A model generated the notes under the pieces. The model did not search any database and was not told the origin of the DNA. It was given only the letters and a program-made list of their open reading frames with translations. Below, in pieces: positions 1-8,204 of a stretch of 64,000 bases of DNA. Origin of the DNA: Prevotellamassilia timonensis (GTDB taxonomy: Bacteria > Bacteroidota > Bacteroidia > Bacteroidales > Bacteroidaceae); the NCBI RefSeq assembly GCF_900106785.1, contig NZ_LT629844.1, positions 567,109-631,108 on the forward strand. Direction: 5' to 3'. The stretch's first letter is position 1, and each line of letters starts with the position of its first letter. The translations under genes and the position numbers were made by a program.

Positions 1-88
1 TGGCGCACCCGACAAACCCTGTGGAGGGCTGTGCAGATGCTAACCCAAAAACTGAGTTGCCAAACGATACATGATTGCCCAAAAGTAG

Positions 89-96
89 TACCTTTG
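89..96 (+). promoter_or_regulatory. Probable -7 box of the insertion sequence
   Basis: TACCTTTG fits the Bacteroidota -7 consensus TAnnTTTG and lies 5 nt before the first ATG of the element. No well-spaced -33 TTTG is seen, so only half of the promoter is supported. Confidence 0.4.
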
Positions 97-100
97 CACT

Positions 101-502
101 ATGAATCAGAATGGCAATAAAAATATGTATGAGGGCCTCGCCTCATATTTCCTCCCCGAAGGAGTTCTTAAATATTTCGAGGTGACAGACTTTGCAACAC
201 AGCGTACTCTGGACAAGGATGTTCTTTACACAACAGAGCTTCACATCTATCTGGATGAGCGCGACAATCGCACACCAGACATGAAGGATTCCGTGAGCAA
301 TGGTTTTGGGGAAGAATCATGTTTACTTGACTATCCAGCCCGAGACAAGAAGGCGGTACTTCACATACGAAGAAGGCGTTGGACAATGCCGGATGGCACA
401 ACAAGAAGTGTTGACCTTGACAAGGAGTTTGAACTGAAGCATAAGGGCACTCGATACGCGAAGGACTTCGCGCTTTTTTTAAAGAGGGCGAATGGACTCT
501 GA
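101..502 (+). CDS. ISAon1-family transposase N-terminal region protein
   Basis: This 133-residue protein is the small first ORF that precedes the DDE transposase in ISAon1-type elements of Bacteroidota. It is rich in charged residues and has no catalytic motif of its own. It probably supplies the DNA-binding part of the split transposase, which is inference from family architecture. The 3' end overlaps the next ORF by 11 bases in another frame, suggesting translational coupling. Length and start are what one expects for an intact copy. Confidence 0.8.
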   Translation: MNQNGNKNMYEGLASYFLPEGVLKYFEVTDFATQRTLDKDVLYTTELHIYLDERDNRTPDMKDSVSNGFGEESCLLDYPARDKKAVLHIRRRRWTMPDGTTRSVDLDKEFELKHKGTRYAKDFALFLKRANGL

Positions 503-1580
503 GACGATAACCGCTCGTCAGATTGGTTATACGTACATGATTAACAGCTCCACGTTTGCCAAAAGATACAAGGACGCCCTGAGTAACTTCGAGACGTGGG
601 AGCAGAAGGATCACGCATCCAAGTGGATTCTTATTCCGCAAAACGTAGGTAAGGAGCAAGGCATAGACGAGACCTCCCTCCAGGGCGAACTGTACACTAT
701 CGTTCACAACAAGGATGCCCATGGTCGCAAGGGTGCAATCATAGCAGTAGTCAAGGGAACGAATCCTGCTGACGTACTGAAGGTTCTCATGCAACTACCT
801 GCAGATAAGCGTGAAATGGTTGAGAATATCACGATGGATCTCTCAGATTGCATGCGTGTCATAGCCCGAGAGGCATTCCCTAAAGCCACAGTCATACGTG
901 ACTGCTTCCATGTCGTAAAACGCGGTGGAGAGGGCTGCGAAGAGATACGCCTGCGCCTGAAACGAAAAGCCGTAAAGGAGGCGAACAGACAGAAGGCAGA
1001 GTTTCGCAAATACCTCGAAAATCTGGCAGCGCAGAGAAAGGCTTACCGCGAGCGAATGAGGAAAAGGCATGGGAAGAACTGGAAGAAGAGCAAGCGCGGA
1101 AGAAAGCCTATGAGGCTGAACACTCGCTTTGAACCCAAAAGGCTTGAAAATGGCGAGACTCTTGTAGAGGCACAGACACGATGTCGCAAGCAATTGTCCA
1201 TGAGCCGAGAGAAGTGGAGCGCAACGCAGAAAAAGCGTGCGAAGATACTTTTCGCACTCTACCCAAAACTTGAAGAAGCATACAATCTGATCAACTCCCT
1301 TAGAGCCATATTCAGAAACAAGAAACTCACAAAGGAGACTGCCAAACAGAATTTCAAGGGGTGGTATGAGAAAGTGGCTTCCTGCACTCTGCGTGAAATC
1401 AAGTCCGTACGCGATACCATCAGATTCTATGAGGATGAAATCCTGAACTACTTTGACGGACGTAAGACTAACGCTTCAGCTGAATCGTTGAACTCAAAGA
1501 TCAAATGCTTTCGTGCACAAGTAAAAGGAGTCATAGACATACCATTCTTCATGTATCGTTTAGCAACAGTTTTGGGTTAG
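492..1580 (+). CDS. ISAon1/ISL3-like DDE transposase
   Basis: This 362-residue transposase moves the element that encodes it. The DDE triad can be placed at the first Asp in GIDETSLQGE (about residue 59), the Asp in ITMDLSDCM (about 115) and the Glu in NASAESLNSK (about 328), the layout of DDE_Tnp_ISL3. A highly basic stretch at about 150-250 sits between the second and third acidic residues. The start overlaps the upstream small ORF, and the stop lies inside the right inverted repeat. No frameshift or internal stop is seen. Confidence 0.88.
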   Translation: MDSETITARQIGYTYMINSSTFAKRYKDALSNFETWEQKDHASKWILIPQNVGKEQGIDETSLQGELYTIVHNKDAHGRKGAIIAVVKGTNPADVLKVLMQLPADKREMVENITMDLSDCMRVIAREAFPKATVIRDCFHVVKRGGEGCEEIRLRLKRKAVKEANRQKAEFRKYLENLAAQRKAYRERMRKRHGKNWKKSKRGRKPMRLNTRFEPKRLENGETLVEAQTRCRKQLSMSREKWSATQKKRAKILFALYPKLEEAYNLINSLRAIFRNKKLTKETAKQNFKGWYEKVASCTLREIKSVRDTIRFYEDEILNYFDGRKTNASAESLNSKIKCFRAQVKGVIDIPFFMYRLATVLG

Positions 1581-1866
1581 CATCTGCACGGCCTACTCCA
1601 CAGGGTTTGTCGGGTGCGCCGTTGTTTTGTGCATTTTGTTTCAGAAGTTTAGGTTTCCAGCAGCGGTAGTTGGGAAAAATATATGACACGGTTTTCATGT
1701 TTATGTGCAAACCAGAGAGCGAGATTGAAGCTGTGGAATGACGCACGTGCTTAAAAAATGCGAAATCTTTTGTGCAGTCAACTTTAATGCCTAACTTGCA
1801 CCGCGAAATGCATGCCATTGAGGTGTGTATGCCTAACATGATTATAAATACGAAACAACCTGACAA

Positions 1867-2739
1867 ATGAAAAATCTTAAACTATTTGTGCCGGCATTGG
1901 CGGTGTTGCTGATGACTGGCTGTGTGAGCAAAAAGAAACTTGCTGAGGTGCAAGGTAATTATGACAACCTGAAGACGGAGCATGCCGCTTTGCAAAAGGA
2001 TTACAATGAGGCACAGGTGCGCATTGCCGAATACACTGCCGACTCAAAGAGCTTGGCTGCCCGCCTCAAAGAGGAGCAGGAACGCAATAAGGAGATGCGA
2101 GAGGCTTACAGCAAATTGCAATCGTCTTATCAGAGCAATGTGCAGCAAGGTAATGTGAATATATCGAAGTTGGTTGATGAAATCAATGCTTCAAACAAGT
2201 TTATCAAGCAATTGGTTGATGCCAAAACAAAGAGTGACTCTTTGAACCAGGCTCTGACCAACAAACTGACTCGTTCGCTCACTCGTCAGGAAATGAACGA
2301 TGTGGACGTACAAGTGCTTAAAGGCGTGGTTTATATTTCGTTGGCCGACAACATGCTTTACAAGAGCGGTAGTTACGAAATTGGCGATCGTGCAGGCGAA
2401 ACGCTTTCTAAGATTGCCAAAATCATTACCGATTACAAGGACTACGATGTGTTGGTTGAGGGTAACACCGACAATGTGCCTATTTCGCAAAAGAATATTC
2501 GCAACAACTGGGACCTCTCGGCGCTTCGTGCTTCTTCAGTAGTGCAGGCATTGCAAAACCAGTATGGCGTAGACCCCAAGCGCCTTTCAGCAGCTGGTCG
2601 AGGCGAGTATAACCCCGTGGCATCAAATGCTACCGCTGTGGGCAAGCAGCGCAACCGCCGCACACAAATCATCATCACGCCTAAGCTCGACCAGTTTATG
2701 GACTTGATTGATGAGGCTCCTGAGCAGCAGAATGATTAA
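1867..2739 (+). CDS. OmpA-family peptidoglycan-binding lipoprotein
   Basis: The 290-residue protein is an outer-membrane lipoprotein that should anchor the membrane to peptidoglycan. It has a signal peptide with lipobox LMTGC (Cys19), an alpha-helical coiled-coil region rich in Lys, Glu and Gln at about 22-135, and a C-terminal OmpA/MotB domain at about 150-285. That domain carries the hallmark EGNTDNVPI and the run LSALRASSVV...GRGEYNPV...NRRTQIII. It is monocistronic, between the insertion sequence and a repeat-rich gap. No beta-barrel domain is present, so it is not a full-length OmpA porin. Confidence 0.88.
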   Translation: MKNLKLFVPALAVLLMTGCVSKKKLAEVQGNYDNLKTEHAALQKDYNEAQVRIAEYTADSKSLAARLKEEQERNKEMREAYSKLQSSYQSNVQQGNVNISKLVDEINASNKFIKQLVDAKTKSDSLNQALTNKLTRSLTRQEMNDVDVQVLKGVVYISLADNMLYKSGSYEIGDRAGETLSKIAKIITDYKDYDVLVEGNTDNVPISQKNIRNNWDLSALRASSVVQALQNQYGVDPKRLSAAGRGEYNPVASNATAVGKQRNRRTQIIITPKLDQFMDLIDEAPEQQND

Positions 2740-2770
2740 GGCCTTCACGCATGTGACGAACTAATATATA

Positions 2771-2807
2771 TGGGTGGTTCTAAAAACAGAATGATTAGAA
2801 CCACCCA
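2771..2807. terminator. Hairpin after ompA lipoprotein; solo ends of the 181-bp palindrome
   Basis: Perfect 13-bp arms (TGGGTGGTTCTAA / TTAGAACCACCCA) enclose 11 bases. The arms equal the outer ends of the 181-bp palindromes at 6148, 45893 and 60122, so this looks like a copy that lost its middle. Its place 31 bp after the stop codon fits a terminator. Confidence 0.55.
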
Positions 2808-2921
2808 TACGACTTAAGCAGCCCGACAAGTTACTCAACTTGTCGGGCTGCTTCAGTTATATTGATTATGTTTATCCGCACTGGCTTGCACCGCAGTGTT
2901 TGCATATCAGGCAGCCTTCTT
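2786..2921. repeat. 136-bp direct repeat, left copy (nrdJ tail duplicate)
   Basis: This segment is an ungapped, near-identical duplicate of 3481-3616. It contains the nrdJ terminator hairpin (2816-2853) and the last 16 codons of nrdJ on the minus strand. One codon changed so that the terminal RCG reads QCG. It is a dead fragment of the gene and not an independent ORF. Confidence 0.9.
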
Positions 2922-3480
2922 CCTGACTTCATCACTTTTTTGCACCATTATATAGTGCGTATTGAAAATCAACGAGTTACGTAATTAAATTGGGTGACGC
3001 AAGCAAAGAAGCGAACCTTGTTTTGCTCTTTTAAGGGCTGTTCGCCCTTGTACCGCTTACCGCGAAGACATAAGTACATAAGCTACATAAGTAACATAAG
3101 GCTGACGCCGTGTTTTTTTACATAAGCTGAGGCAGGGCTTTCCGCCCTGCTTGTAAGAGACATAAGGCTGGCGCCGTGTCGTTGGCTCTAATGTAGTTTG
3201 TCGTGATAACAGAATGGAACACAATTAAAGCGTTCTCTTTATCAGGTGTCAGCCCTTATGTATCTTACAGGCTGGGCGGAAAGCCCTGCCTCAGCTTATG
3301 TAAAAACCACGGCGTCAGCCTTATGTTACTTATGTACTTATGTACCCCGCGGTAAGCGGCACAAGGGCGAACAGCCCTTAAAGCAAAGAACAAGGCTCGT
3401 TGCTCTCAATGTAGGATAAGACATATTCTACCTTGTCAGCTCGCTATAATTGATTTGGGTGACGCATTGACGAAGTCAGG
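2922..3480. mobile_element. 559-bp MITE-like element with CCTGACTTC termini
   Basis: The ends are inverted repeats: CCTGACTTCATCA at the left and TGACGAAGTCAGG at the right. The outer parts match a 93-bp relative at 27105-27197. The interior is a long palindrome bracketed by a direct repeat ending TTGGGTGACGCA (2984-3001 and 3449-3466), as if nested inside the smaller element. No coding capacity is seen. It is flanked exactly by 136-bp direct repeats. Confidence 0.65.
3024..3408. repeat. Long imperfect palindrome inside the 559-bp element
   Basis: Arms of roughly 150-160 bp (about 3024-3180 and 3242-3408) are reverse complements with small indels. They include sub-hairpins such as GGGCTGTTCGCCC and GCAGGGCTTTCCGCCCTGC and several spaced ACATAAG words. 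The central 60 bp is unpaired. The product would be a large cruciform or RNA hairpin. No ORF is convincing. Confidence 0.75.
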
Positions 3481-3616
3481 ACAGAATTATTAGAACCAGC
3501 CATACGACTAAAGCAGCCCGATAAGTTACTCAACTTGTCGGGCTGCTTCAGTTATATTGATTATGTTTATCCGCACCGGCTTGCACCGCAGTGTTTGCAT
3601 ATCAGGCAGCCTTCTT
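3481..3616. repeat. 136-bp direct repeat, right copy (genuine nrdJ 3' end)
   Basis: This is the functional copy: it contains the terminator and the final 16 codons of the intact nrdJ. It starts exactly at the base after the right terminus of the 559-bp element. Confidence 0.9.
3511..3548 (-). terminator. nrdJ terminator hairpin
   Basis: AAGCAGCCCGATAAGTT pairs with AACTTGTCGGGCTGCTT around a short loop, 18 bp after the nrdJ stop codon. The same hairpin is duplicated at 2816-2853. Confidence 0.7.
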
Positions 3617-6125
3617 GGTAAACCAAAGTTTCGTGGCCGCAGTTCGGACATTTCTGTCCTTTGGCTTCAGTGCCGTCGATGACGTATTTTTTCAGCGCGC
3701 GGCTCACGCCCACTTTCCAGGTGTTGATGTTCTCGCTCTCAAGTTGCAGTGAGTTGACAAGCTTAATCACGTTCTCAATAGGCATGCGGTAGCGCAATAC
3801 GCCAGAGATGAGTTTGGCATAGTTCCAATACTCCTTGTTAAACTTCTCCGACAAACCCTCGACCGTCATTTTATAGCCGCGCTTGTTTTGGAACTGGAAG
3901 TCATAACGCTTGGTGCCATCAGGCAAGACAGTCTTGATTATGCGTCCTTTCGTTACCGTCTTAGGCAGCACGATGCCCTCTTCGTCGTCTTGCAGACCGG
4001 TGAATATCTCGTAGGGGTGTCCGTCAAGCAACCCTACAAAAGCCACCCATTTCTCTTTGTTGTTTTGGAAGCGTACCACGTCGCATTCCAGCACGTCGGG
4101 CCGGCGTTCGGTCACCTCGGGCAGTTTCATGCCCTTAGTCAGCAAGTCCTCTTCTTGTTTCTTCTTCTTTTTGTCAGTCTTTTGCGTACTTACCAGCACC
4201 CCTGCACGTGAACCGTCGCGGTAGATCGTACAACCCTTGCAGCCACTCTTCCATGCTTCGACGTAGAGGCGGTTAACGAGTTCTTCGTCCACAGAGTTCG
4301 GCAAGTTCACTGTCACACTGATGCTGTGGTCTACCCACTTTTGTATGGCGCCCTGCATGCGCACCTTCATCAGCCAGTCTACATCGTTGGCAGTCGCTTT
4401 GTAGTAAGGCGAGCGTGCCACCAGTTCGTCAATCTCCTCTTGCGTATAACGCTTCTCTGTGTCAAGCCCCTGGGCCTTCATCCATGTAATAAACTTGGGG
4501 TGATATACAATATATTCCTCAAAAGAGTCCCCCGTCTCGTCCACAAAGTCAACGTGCACATTTGTGTCGTTAGGGTTCACCTTACGACGGCGTTTGTACA
4601 CGGGCATGAACACAGGCTCAATGCCCGATGTTGTTTGCGTCATCAAGCTTGTGGTGCCTGTTGGTGCAATGGTCAGGCAGGCAATGTTGCGGCGGCCGTA
4701 CTTAACCATGTCGTCATACAGGGCAGCATCGTGCTCCTTAATGCGCAAGACGAAGGGATTGTTCTCCTCGCGTTTGGCATCATATACGGGGAACGCGCCA
4801 CGCTCTTTAGCCATGTTCACGCTCGAGGCGTATGCCGAAAGTGCTAAAGTCTGTTGCACTTTAACTGCCATTTCGGTAGCCTCTTCCGTACCATAGCGCA
4901 GGCCGAGGGCTGCCAACATGTCGCCTTCGGCTGTAATGCCCACTCCGGTGCGTCGGCCCTGGGCCGTTTTATGCTTAATCTTCTCCCAAAGGTGGCGTTC
5001 TGTATATTTCACCTCGTCACTCTGCGGGTCGTTTGCTACTTTGTTAAGAATGGCATCAATCTTCTCCTGCTCCAAGTCAATGATATCGTCCATAAAGCGT
5101 TGCGCCATGGCCACGTGCTTTTTGAACAGTTCGAAGTTGAACGTAGCTTGTGGCGTGAAGGGATTTTCAACGTAGCTATAAAGGTTTATGGCCAGCAATC
5201 GACAGCTGTCATAGGGGCAAAGCGGGATTTCGCCACAAGGGTTTGTGCTCACCGTGCGGAAGCCCAGGTCGGCATAACAGTCGGGAATGCTTTCGCGCAG
5301 AATGGTGTCCCAAAACAGCACGCCGGGCTCGGCACTCTTCCAGGCGTTGTGTACAATTTTATGCCAAAGGGCCGTAGCGTCAATGTCCTTTTCAACCAAC
5401 GGACTGTTGCTGCTGATGGGAAACTGCTGGTGGTAGGGGCGTCCCTCGGTGGCGCAACGCATAAATTCATCGTCAACCTTCACACTCACATTAGCCCCTG
5501 TAATTTTGCCTTCAGTCATTTTAGCGTCAATAAAGGCCTCAGCTTCGGGGTGTCGTATGGCAATAGACAACATCAGTGCACCGCGTCGGCCGTCCTGTGC
5601 CACCTCGCGTGTAGAGTTGCTGTAACGCTCCATAAATGGCACAATGCCGGTCGAGGTTAATGCCGAGTTCTTAACAGGCGACCCTTTGGGGCGAATGCCC
5701 GACAAATCATGGCCCACACCGCCGCGCCGCTTCATCAGCTGCACTTGTTCCTCGTCCAGTTTCATGATGGAACCGTATGAGTCGGCATTGCCATCAATGC
5801 CAATGACAAAGCAGTTAGAGAGCGAAGCTATTTGGTGATGGTTACCAATCCCCGTCATGGGTGAGCCTGCAGGCACAAGGTAGCGAAAGTGGTCGAGTAG
5901 TGCAAAAACATCCTCTTCGCTCACCGGGTTGTTATATTTCTTCTCGATTCGTGCAATTTCGGCTGCAATGCGGTGGTGCATGTCACGTGGCGAACGTTCA
6001 AATATGTGCCCAAAGGAGTCCTTCATGGCATATTTGTTAACCCAAACACGTGCGGCCAGTTCATCGCCGCCAAAGTATTCAAGCGAGGCCTTGAAAGCCT
6101 CGTCGTATGTATAAGTGTTCTCCAT
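3567..6125 (-). CDS. nrdJ: Adenosylcobalamin-dependent ribonucleotide reductase (class II)
   Basis: NrdJ reduces ribonucleotides to deoxyribonucleotides in the cytoplasm using adenosylcobalamin, so it needs no oxygen. The 852-residue protein has the catalytic barrel with NPCGE at 295-299, an early cysteine in SLSNCF (about 105), the APTGTTS loop near 490, and the SGCKGCTIYRDGS segment near 640. A TSCPD-like domain follows at about 680-790. The tail has a zinc-ribbon pattern (CPNC near 826, then CLICKHC) ending in a cysteine pair. The start is the first ATG, and length is normal for the TSCPD-containing type. The upstream region holds a 181-bp palindrome, and I see no cobalamin riboswitch there. 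Confidence 0.95.
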   Translation of the reverse strand: MENTYTYDEAFKASLEYFGGDELAARVWVNKYAMKDSFGHIFERSPRDMHHRIAAEIARIEKKYNNPVSEEDVFALLDHFRYLVPAGSPMTGIGNHHQIASLSNCFVIGIDGNADSYGSIMKLDEEQVQLMKRRGGVGHDLSGIRPKGSPVKNSALTSTGIVPFMERYSNSTREVAQDGRRGALMLSIAIRHPEAEAFIDAKMTEGKITGANVSVKVDDEFMRCATEGRPYHQQFPISSNSPLVEKDIDATALWHKIVHNAWKSAEPGVLFWDTILRESIPDCYADLGFRTVSTNPCGEIPLCPYDSCRLLAINLYSYVENPFTPQATFNFELFKKHVAMAQRFMDDIIDLEQEKIDAILNKVANDPQSDEVKYTERHLWEKIKHKTAQGRRTGVGITAEGDMLAALGLRYGTEEATEMAVKVQQTLALSAYASSVNMAKERGAFPVYDAKREENNPFVLRIKEHDAALYDDMVKYGRRNIACLTIAPTGTTSLMTQTTSGIEPVFMPVYKRRRKVNPNDTNVHVDFVDETGDSFEEYIVYHPKFITWMKAQGLDTEKRYTQEEIDELVARSPYYKATANDVDWLMKVRMQGAIQKWVDHSISVTVNLPNSVDEELVNRLYVEAWKSGCKGCTIYRDGSRAGVLVSTQKTDKKKKKQEEDLLTKGMKLPEVTERRPDVLECDVVRFQNNKEKWVAFVGLLDGHPYEIFTGLQDDEEGIVLPKTVTKGRIIKTVLPDGTKRYDFQFQNKRGYKMTVEGLSEKFNKEYWNYAKLISGVLRYRMPIENVIKLVNSLQLESENINTWKVGVSRALKKYVIDGTEAKGQKCPNCGHETLVYQEGCLICKHCGASRCG

Positions 6126-6147
6126 TTATATGGTTTAATATGTTTAT

Positions 6148-6328
6148 GGGTGTTTCTAATAATTCTGAAATAGGGATTTGTGCACTATCGGAAGTGTATT
6201 TTTGAAAGTTTGTGAGGGAGCATAGCGGGCTATGTGACCGAACAAACTTTCAAAAAGACACTTTCGAGAGTGTGCAAATCACATTTCAGAATAGCAGAAC
6301 TCTAAAAACAGAATTTTTAGAACCACCC
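6148..6328. repeat. 181-bp palindromic repeat, copy 1
   Basis: The element begins GGGTGTTTCTAAT and ends TTTTAGAACCACCC. It is a long palindrome whose apex reads GAGGGAGCATAGCGGGCTA. Copies of identical length occur at 45893-46073 and 60122-60302. It fills the space between the divergent or upstream regions of nrdJ and yfcE and may act on either transcript. No ORF is present. Confidence 0.85.
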
Positions 6329-6342
6329 GATATAGGTCAAAG

Positions 6343-6894
6343 TCAGATTTTCAAGCTGCTGATGGCAGCACCATCAAGTGTGCGCACAGCCAGCATGCCG
6401 TCAGCATACGTGGCAAAGGTAGGCAGGTTGCCCCCTTTGGGAAATGTGGGCGACCCCGTGTTCAGTATTACAGGCCCGCCAGTTTCCTCCGCTGGTTTGA
6501 GCACCTGTCGGTGTGTGTGTCCATATACAAACACATCGCAGGCCGGTGCCTTGGGCATGTGGTCCTCGTTGTAGATGTGCCCGTGCGTCAGAAAGAAACG
6601 CTTGCCCTCGTCCACCAACATCATGTAAGTGCTTTGAATGGGGAAGTTGAGCAACATTTGGTCCACCTCTGAGTCGCAGTTGCCGCGCACCGCCACAATG
6701 TTGGCGGCCCGTTTGTTCAGCTCGTCGGCAATAGCTTGCGGGTCAAGTCCGTCGCACAAGCCATTGCGTGGGCCATAGTTCAGAATGTCGCCAAGCAACA
6801 CCAGCAAATCATAGTGATGTGCATCGTAGTAGTTGAGCACCATGCGTAGCGTTGTGATGGAGCCATGTATGTCTGATAAAAATAAAATGCGCAT
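6343..6894 (-). CDS. yfcE: YfcE/MJ0936-type phosphodiesterase
   Basis: This 183-residue metallophosphoesterase belongs to the YfcE family, which hydrolyses phosphodiester model substrates with Mn2+; the physiological substrate is not known. All metal-binding blocks are visible: DIHG at 8-11, GDILNYGP near 35, RGNCD near 94, THGH near 129 and YGHTHR near 149. Length is typical and no signal peptide is present, so it is cytoplasmic. It is transcribed alone, from a probable -7 box (6979-6986). Confidence 0.88.
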   Translation of the reverse strand: MRILFLSDIHGSITTLRMVLNYYDAHHYDLLVLLGDILNYGPRNGLCDGLDPQAIADELNKRAANIVAVRGNCDSEVDQMLLNFPIQSTYMMLVDEGKRFFLTHGHIYNEDHMPKAPACDVFVYGHTHRQVLKPAEETGGPVILNTGSPTFPKGGNLPTFATYADGMLAVRTLDGAAISSLKI

Positions 6895-6978
6895 AATCAG
6901 TGATTTAATAGCAATATAGAAATCAAGTTGGTGCTCAAAATAACTTCGAGCCCCAACTTAGCGGCAGTCGCCGCCTCG

Positions 6979-7006
6979 CAAAGTTAAAAAGATTATTGCA
7001 TACAAC
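6979..7006 (-). promoter_or_regulatory. Probable promoter of yfcE
   Basis: On the minus strand TAACTTTG (6979-6986) matches the -7 consensus TAnnTTTG, with a TTG 16 bp upstream, slightly short of the usual 19-21. The leader would be about 80 nt. Confidence 0.45.
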
Positions 7007-7061
7007 CTCACTAACTAACGATAAAAAATGTACATTTGTACCTCAATACAAGTACTGTCTT

Positions 7062-8042
7062 ATGAAGTTTTCTACACCTGTCGATTTGCCCGAAAAGACG
7101 GTGCAAATCACCCCGCATTCGCGTGTCATGTTCATTGGTTCATGCTTTGCCGACCACATTGGCGGGCGCATGTCCGACTGCTTGCCACAGGAGCAGGTCT
7201 GCATCAATCCGCATGGCACACTATACAATCCCGTCAGCATACGCAATACCCTCGTCACCTATTTGCCCGACACCATTGACCCGCCATATTCCCAAAAAGG
7301 CCTGTTCAAGACACCCGACGGACAATGGCGTCATTGGGACTATTCCACAAAGTTCTCGGCTCCGACACAGCAGGCGCTCGAGGCCGAACTGACGCAAGGG
7401 TGGGAGCGTGCCAATGCCCTGTTTGCCCAGCTCGATGTGCTGTTCATCACCCTGAGCACCGACCATGTGTATTGGCTAAACGAAGGGCCTTATGTGCACC
7501 ATTGCGTGGCAAACTGTCACAAGCAGCCGGCCAGCATGTTCAGTGAGGAGGCTGTGCCGTGGCGCGACCTTGAGAGTTGGTGGCATTATTTCCTCTCGCA
7601 CTTGTTGCAAGTAATGCCCCATCTGCGTGTAGTGTTCACCATCAGCCCCTATCGTTATGCCAAATATGGCATGCATGGCAATGCGCTCAGCAAGGCCCAG
7701 TTGCTGTTGCTCACCGACCATTTGTGTCGTGAGTTTGAGCGCGCATACTATTTCCCGGCCTACGAAATTGTGACAGACGAGTTGCGCGACTACCGCTTTT
7801 ATGCCCCCGACATGTTGCACCCCTCAGAGCAAGCCATCGATTATGTGTGGGAGCGTTTTACCGAGTGGGCTTTTACTCCCGCCATGCACGATTATGCCCG
7901 TGAGCGTACAGCCCTGTTGCGTGCCATGGCCCACCGGCCTATCAATCCCGATACCGAGGCACACCGCAAATTTTTGCAAAAGCTCGATATGCGCAAGCAG
8001 GCATTCCGACAAAAGTGGGGAACCGATGCCTTAATAGGCTGA
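7062..8042 (+). CDS. GSCFA-domain protein (SGNH-like hydrolase fold)
   Basis: The family is named after the motif seen at residues 26-30, FIGSCFADHIG, which resembles the nucleophile block of SGNH/GDSL hydrolases. Further family blocks include STDHVYW (near 150), TISPYRY (near 217) and the C-terminal DMLHPSEQAIDYVWERF (near 255), where Asp and His would complete a catalytic dyad. I chose ATG 7062 (326 residues), not an in-frame ATG 66 bases upstream. A TACATTTG box at 7031-7038 would put transcription start after the earlier ATG. Substrate is unknown. The stop codon overlaps the start of the next small ORF by one base. Confidence 0.8.
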   Translation: MKFSTPVDLPEKTVQITPHSRVMFIGSCFADHIGGRMSDCLPQEQVCINPHGTLYNPVSIRNTLVTYLPDTIDPPYSQKGLFKTPDGQWRHWDYSTKFSAPTQQALEAELTQGWERANALFAQLDVLFITLSTDHVYWLNEGPYVHHCVANCHKQPASMFSEEAVPWRDLESWWHYFLSHLLQVMPHLRVVFTISPYRYAKYGMHGNALSKAQLLLLTDHLCREFERAYYFPAYEIVTDELRDYRFYAPDMLHPSEQAIDYVWERFTEWAFTPAMHDYARERTALLRAMAHRPINPDTEAHRKFLQKLDMRKQAFRQKWGTDALIG

Positions 8043-8158
8043 TGTTTGAAAACTTGAAGAACTCTATAGATGCTCAATTAGAGTTAGATATAAACCGGTG
8101 GATTCTAATTATAGGCATATTGGTTCTCTTTATTTTGCATTTTGTACGAAGCTACTGA
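8042..8158 (+). CDS. 38-residue single-span membrane protein
   Basis: This ORF begins with an ATG that shares its A with the TGA of the GSCFA gene (TGATG), so it is probably translationally coupled. The peptide has an amphipathic N-terminal half followed by a strong membrane segment, WILIIGILVLFILHF, and a short basic tail. I do not recognise a family. It is AT-rich like the following gene. Coupled start, membrane span and clean stop support it, but a 38-codon ORF can arise by chance. Confidence 0.45.
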   Translation: MFENLKNSIDAQLELDINRWILIIGILVLFILHFVRSY

Positions 8159-8204
8159 AGCAACAAGTATCTTGGTTAACAACAACTTTTATTATTGATA
8201 TGTT

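Larger units (their letters stand above)
2..1620 (+). mobile_element. Complete ISAon1-type (ISL3-like) insertion sequence
   Basis: The ends are long imperfect inverted repeats of about 50 bp. The left end (2-54) begins GGCGCACCCGACAAACCCTG and the right end (1568-1620) is its reverse complement, with a few mismatches near the middle. Between them lie two overlapping ORFs, the N-terminal-region protein and the DDE transposase, both intact. The stop codon of the transposase lies inside the right repeat. Only one base of left flank is in the window, so a target-site duplication cannot be tested. Both ORFs look full length, so the element may still be active. Confidence 0.9.

Noticed and set aside
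4854-5660. 268-codon ORF antisense to nrdJ
   Set aside because: Shadow of nrdJ.
6126-6342. Cobalamin riboswitch before nrdJ
   Set aside because: The space is filled by the 181-bp palindrome, and no B12-box-like conserved core could be found.
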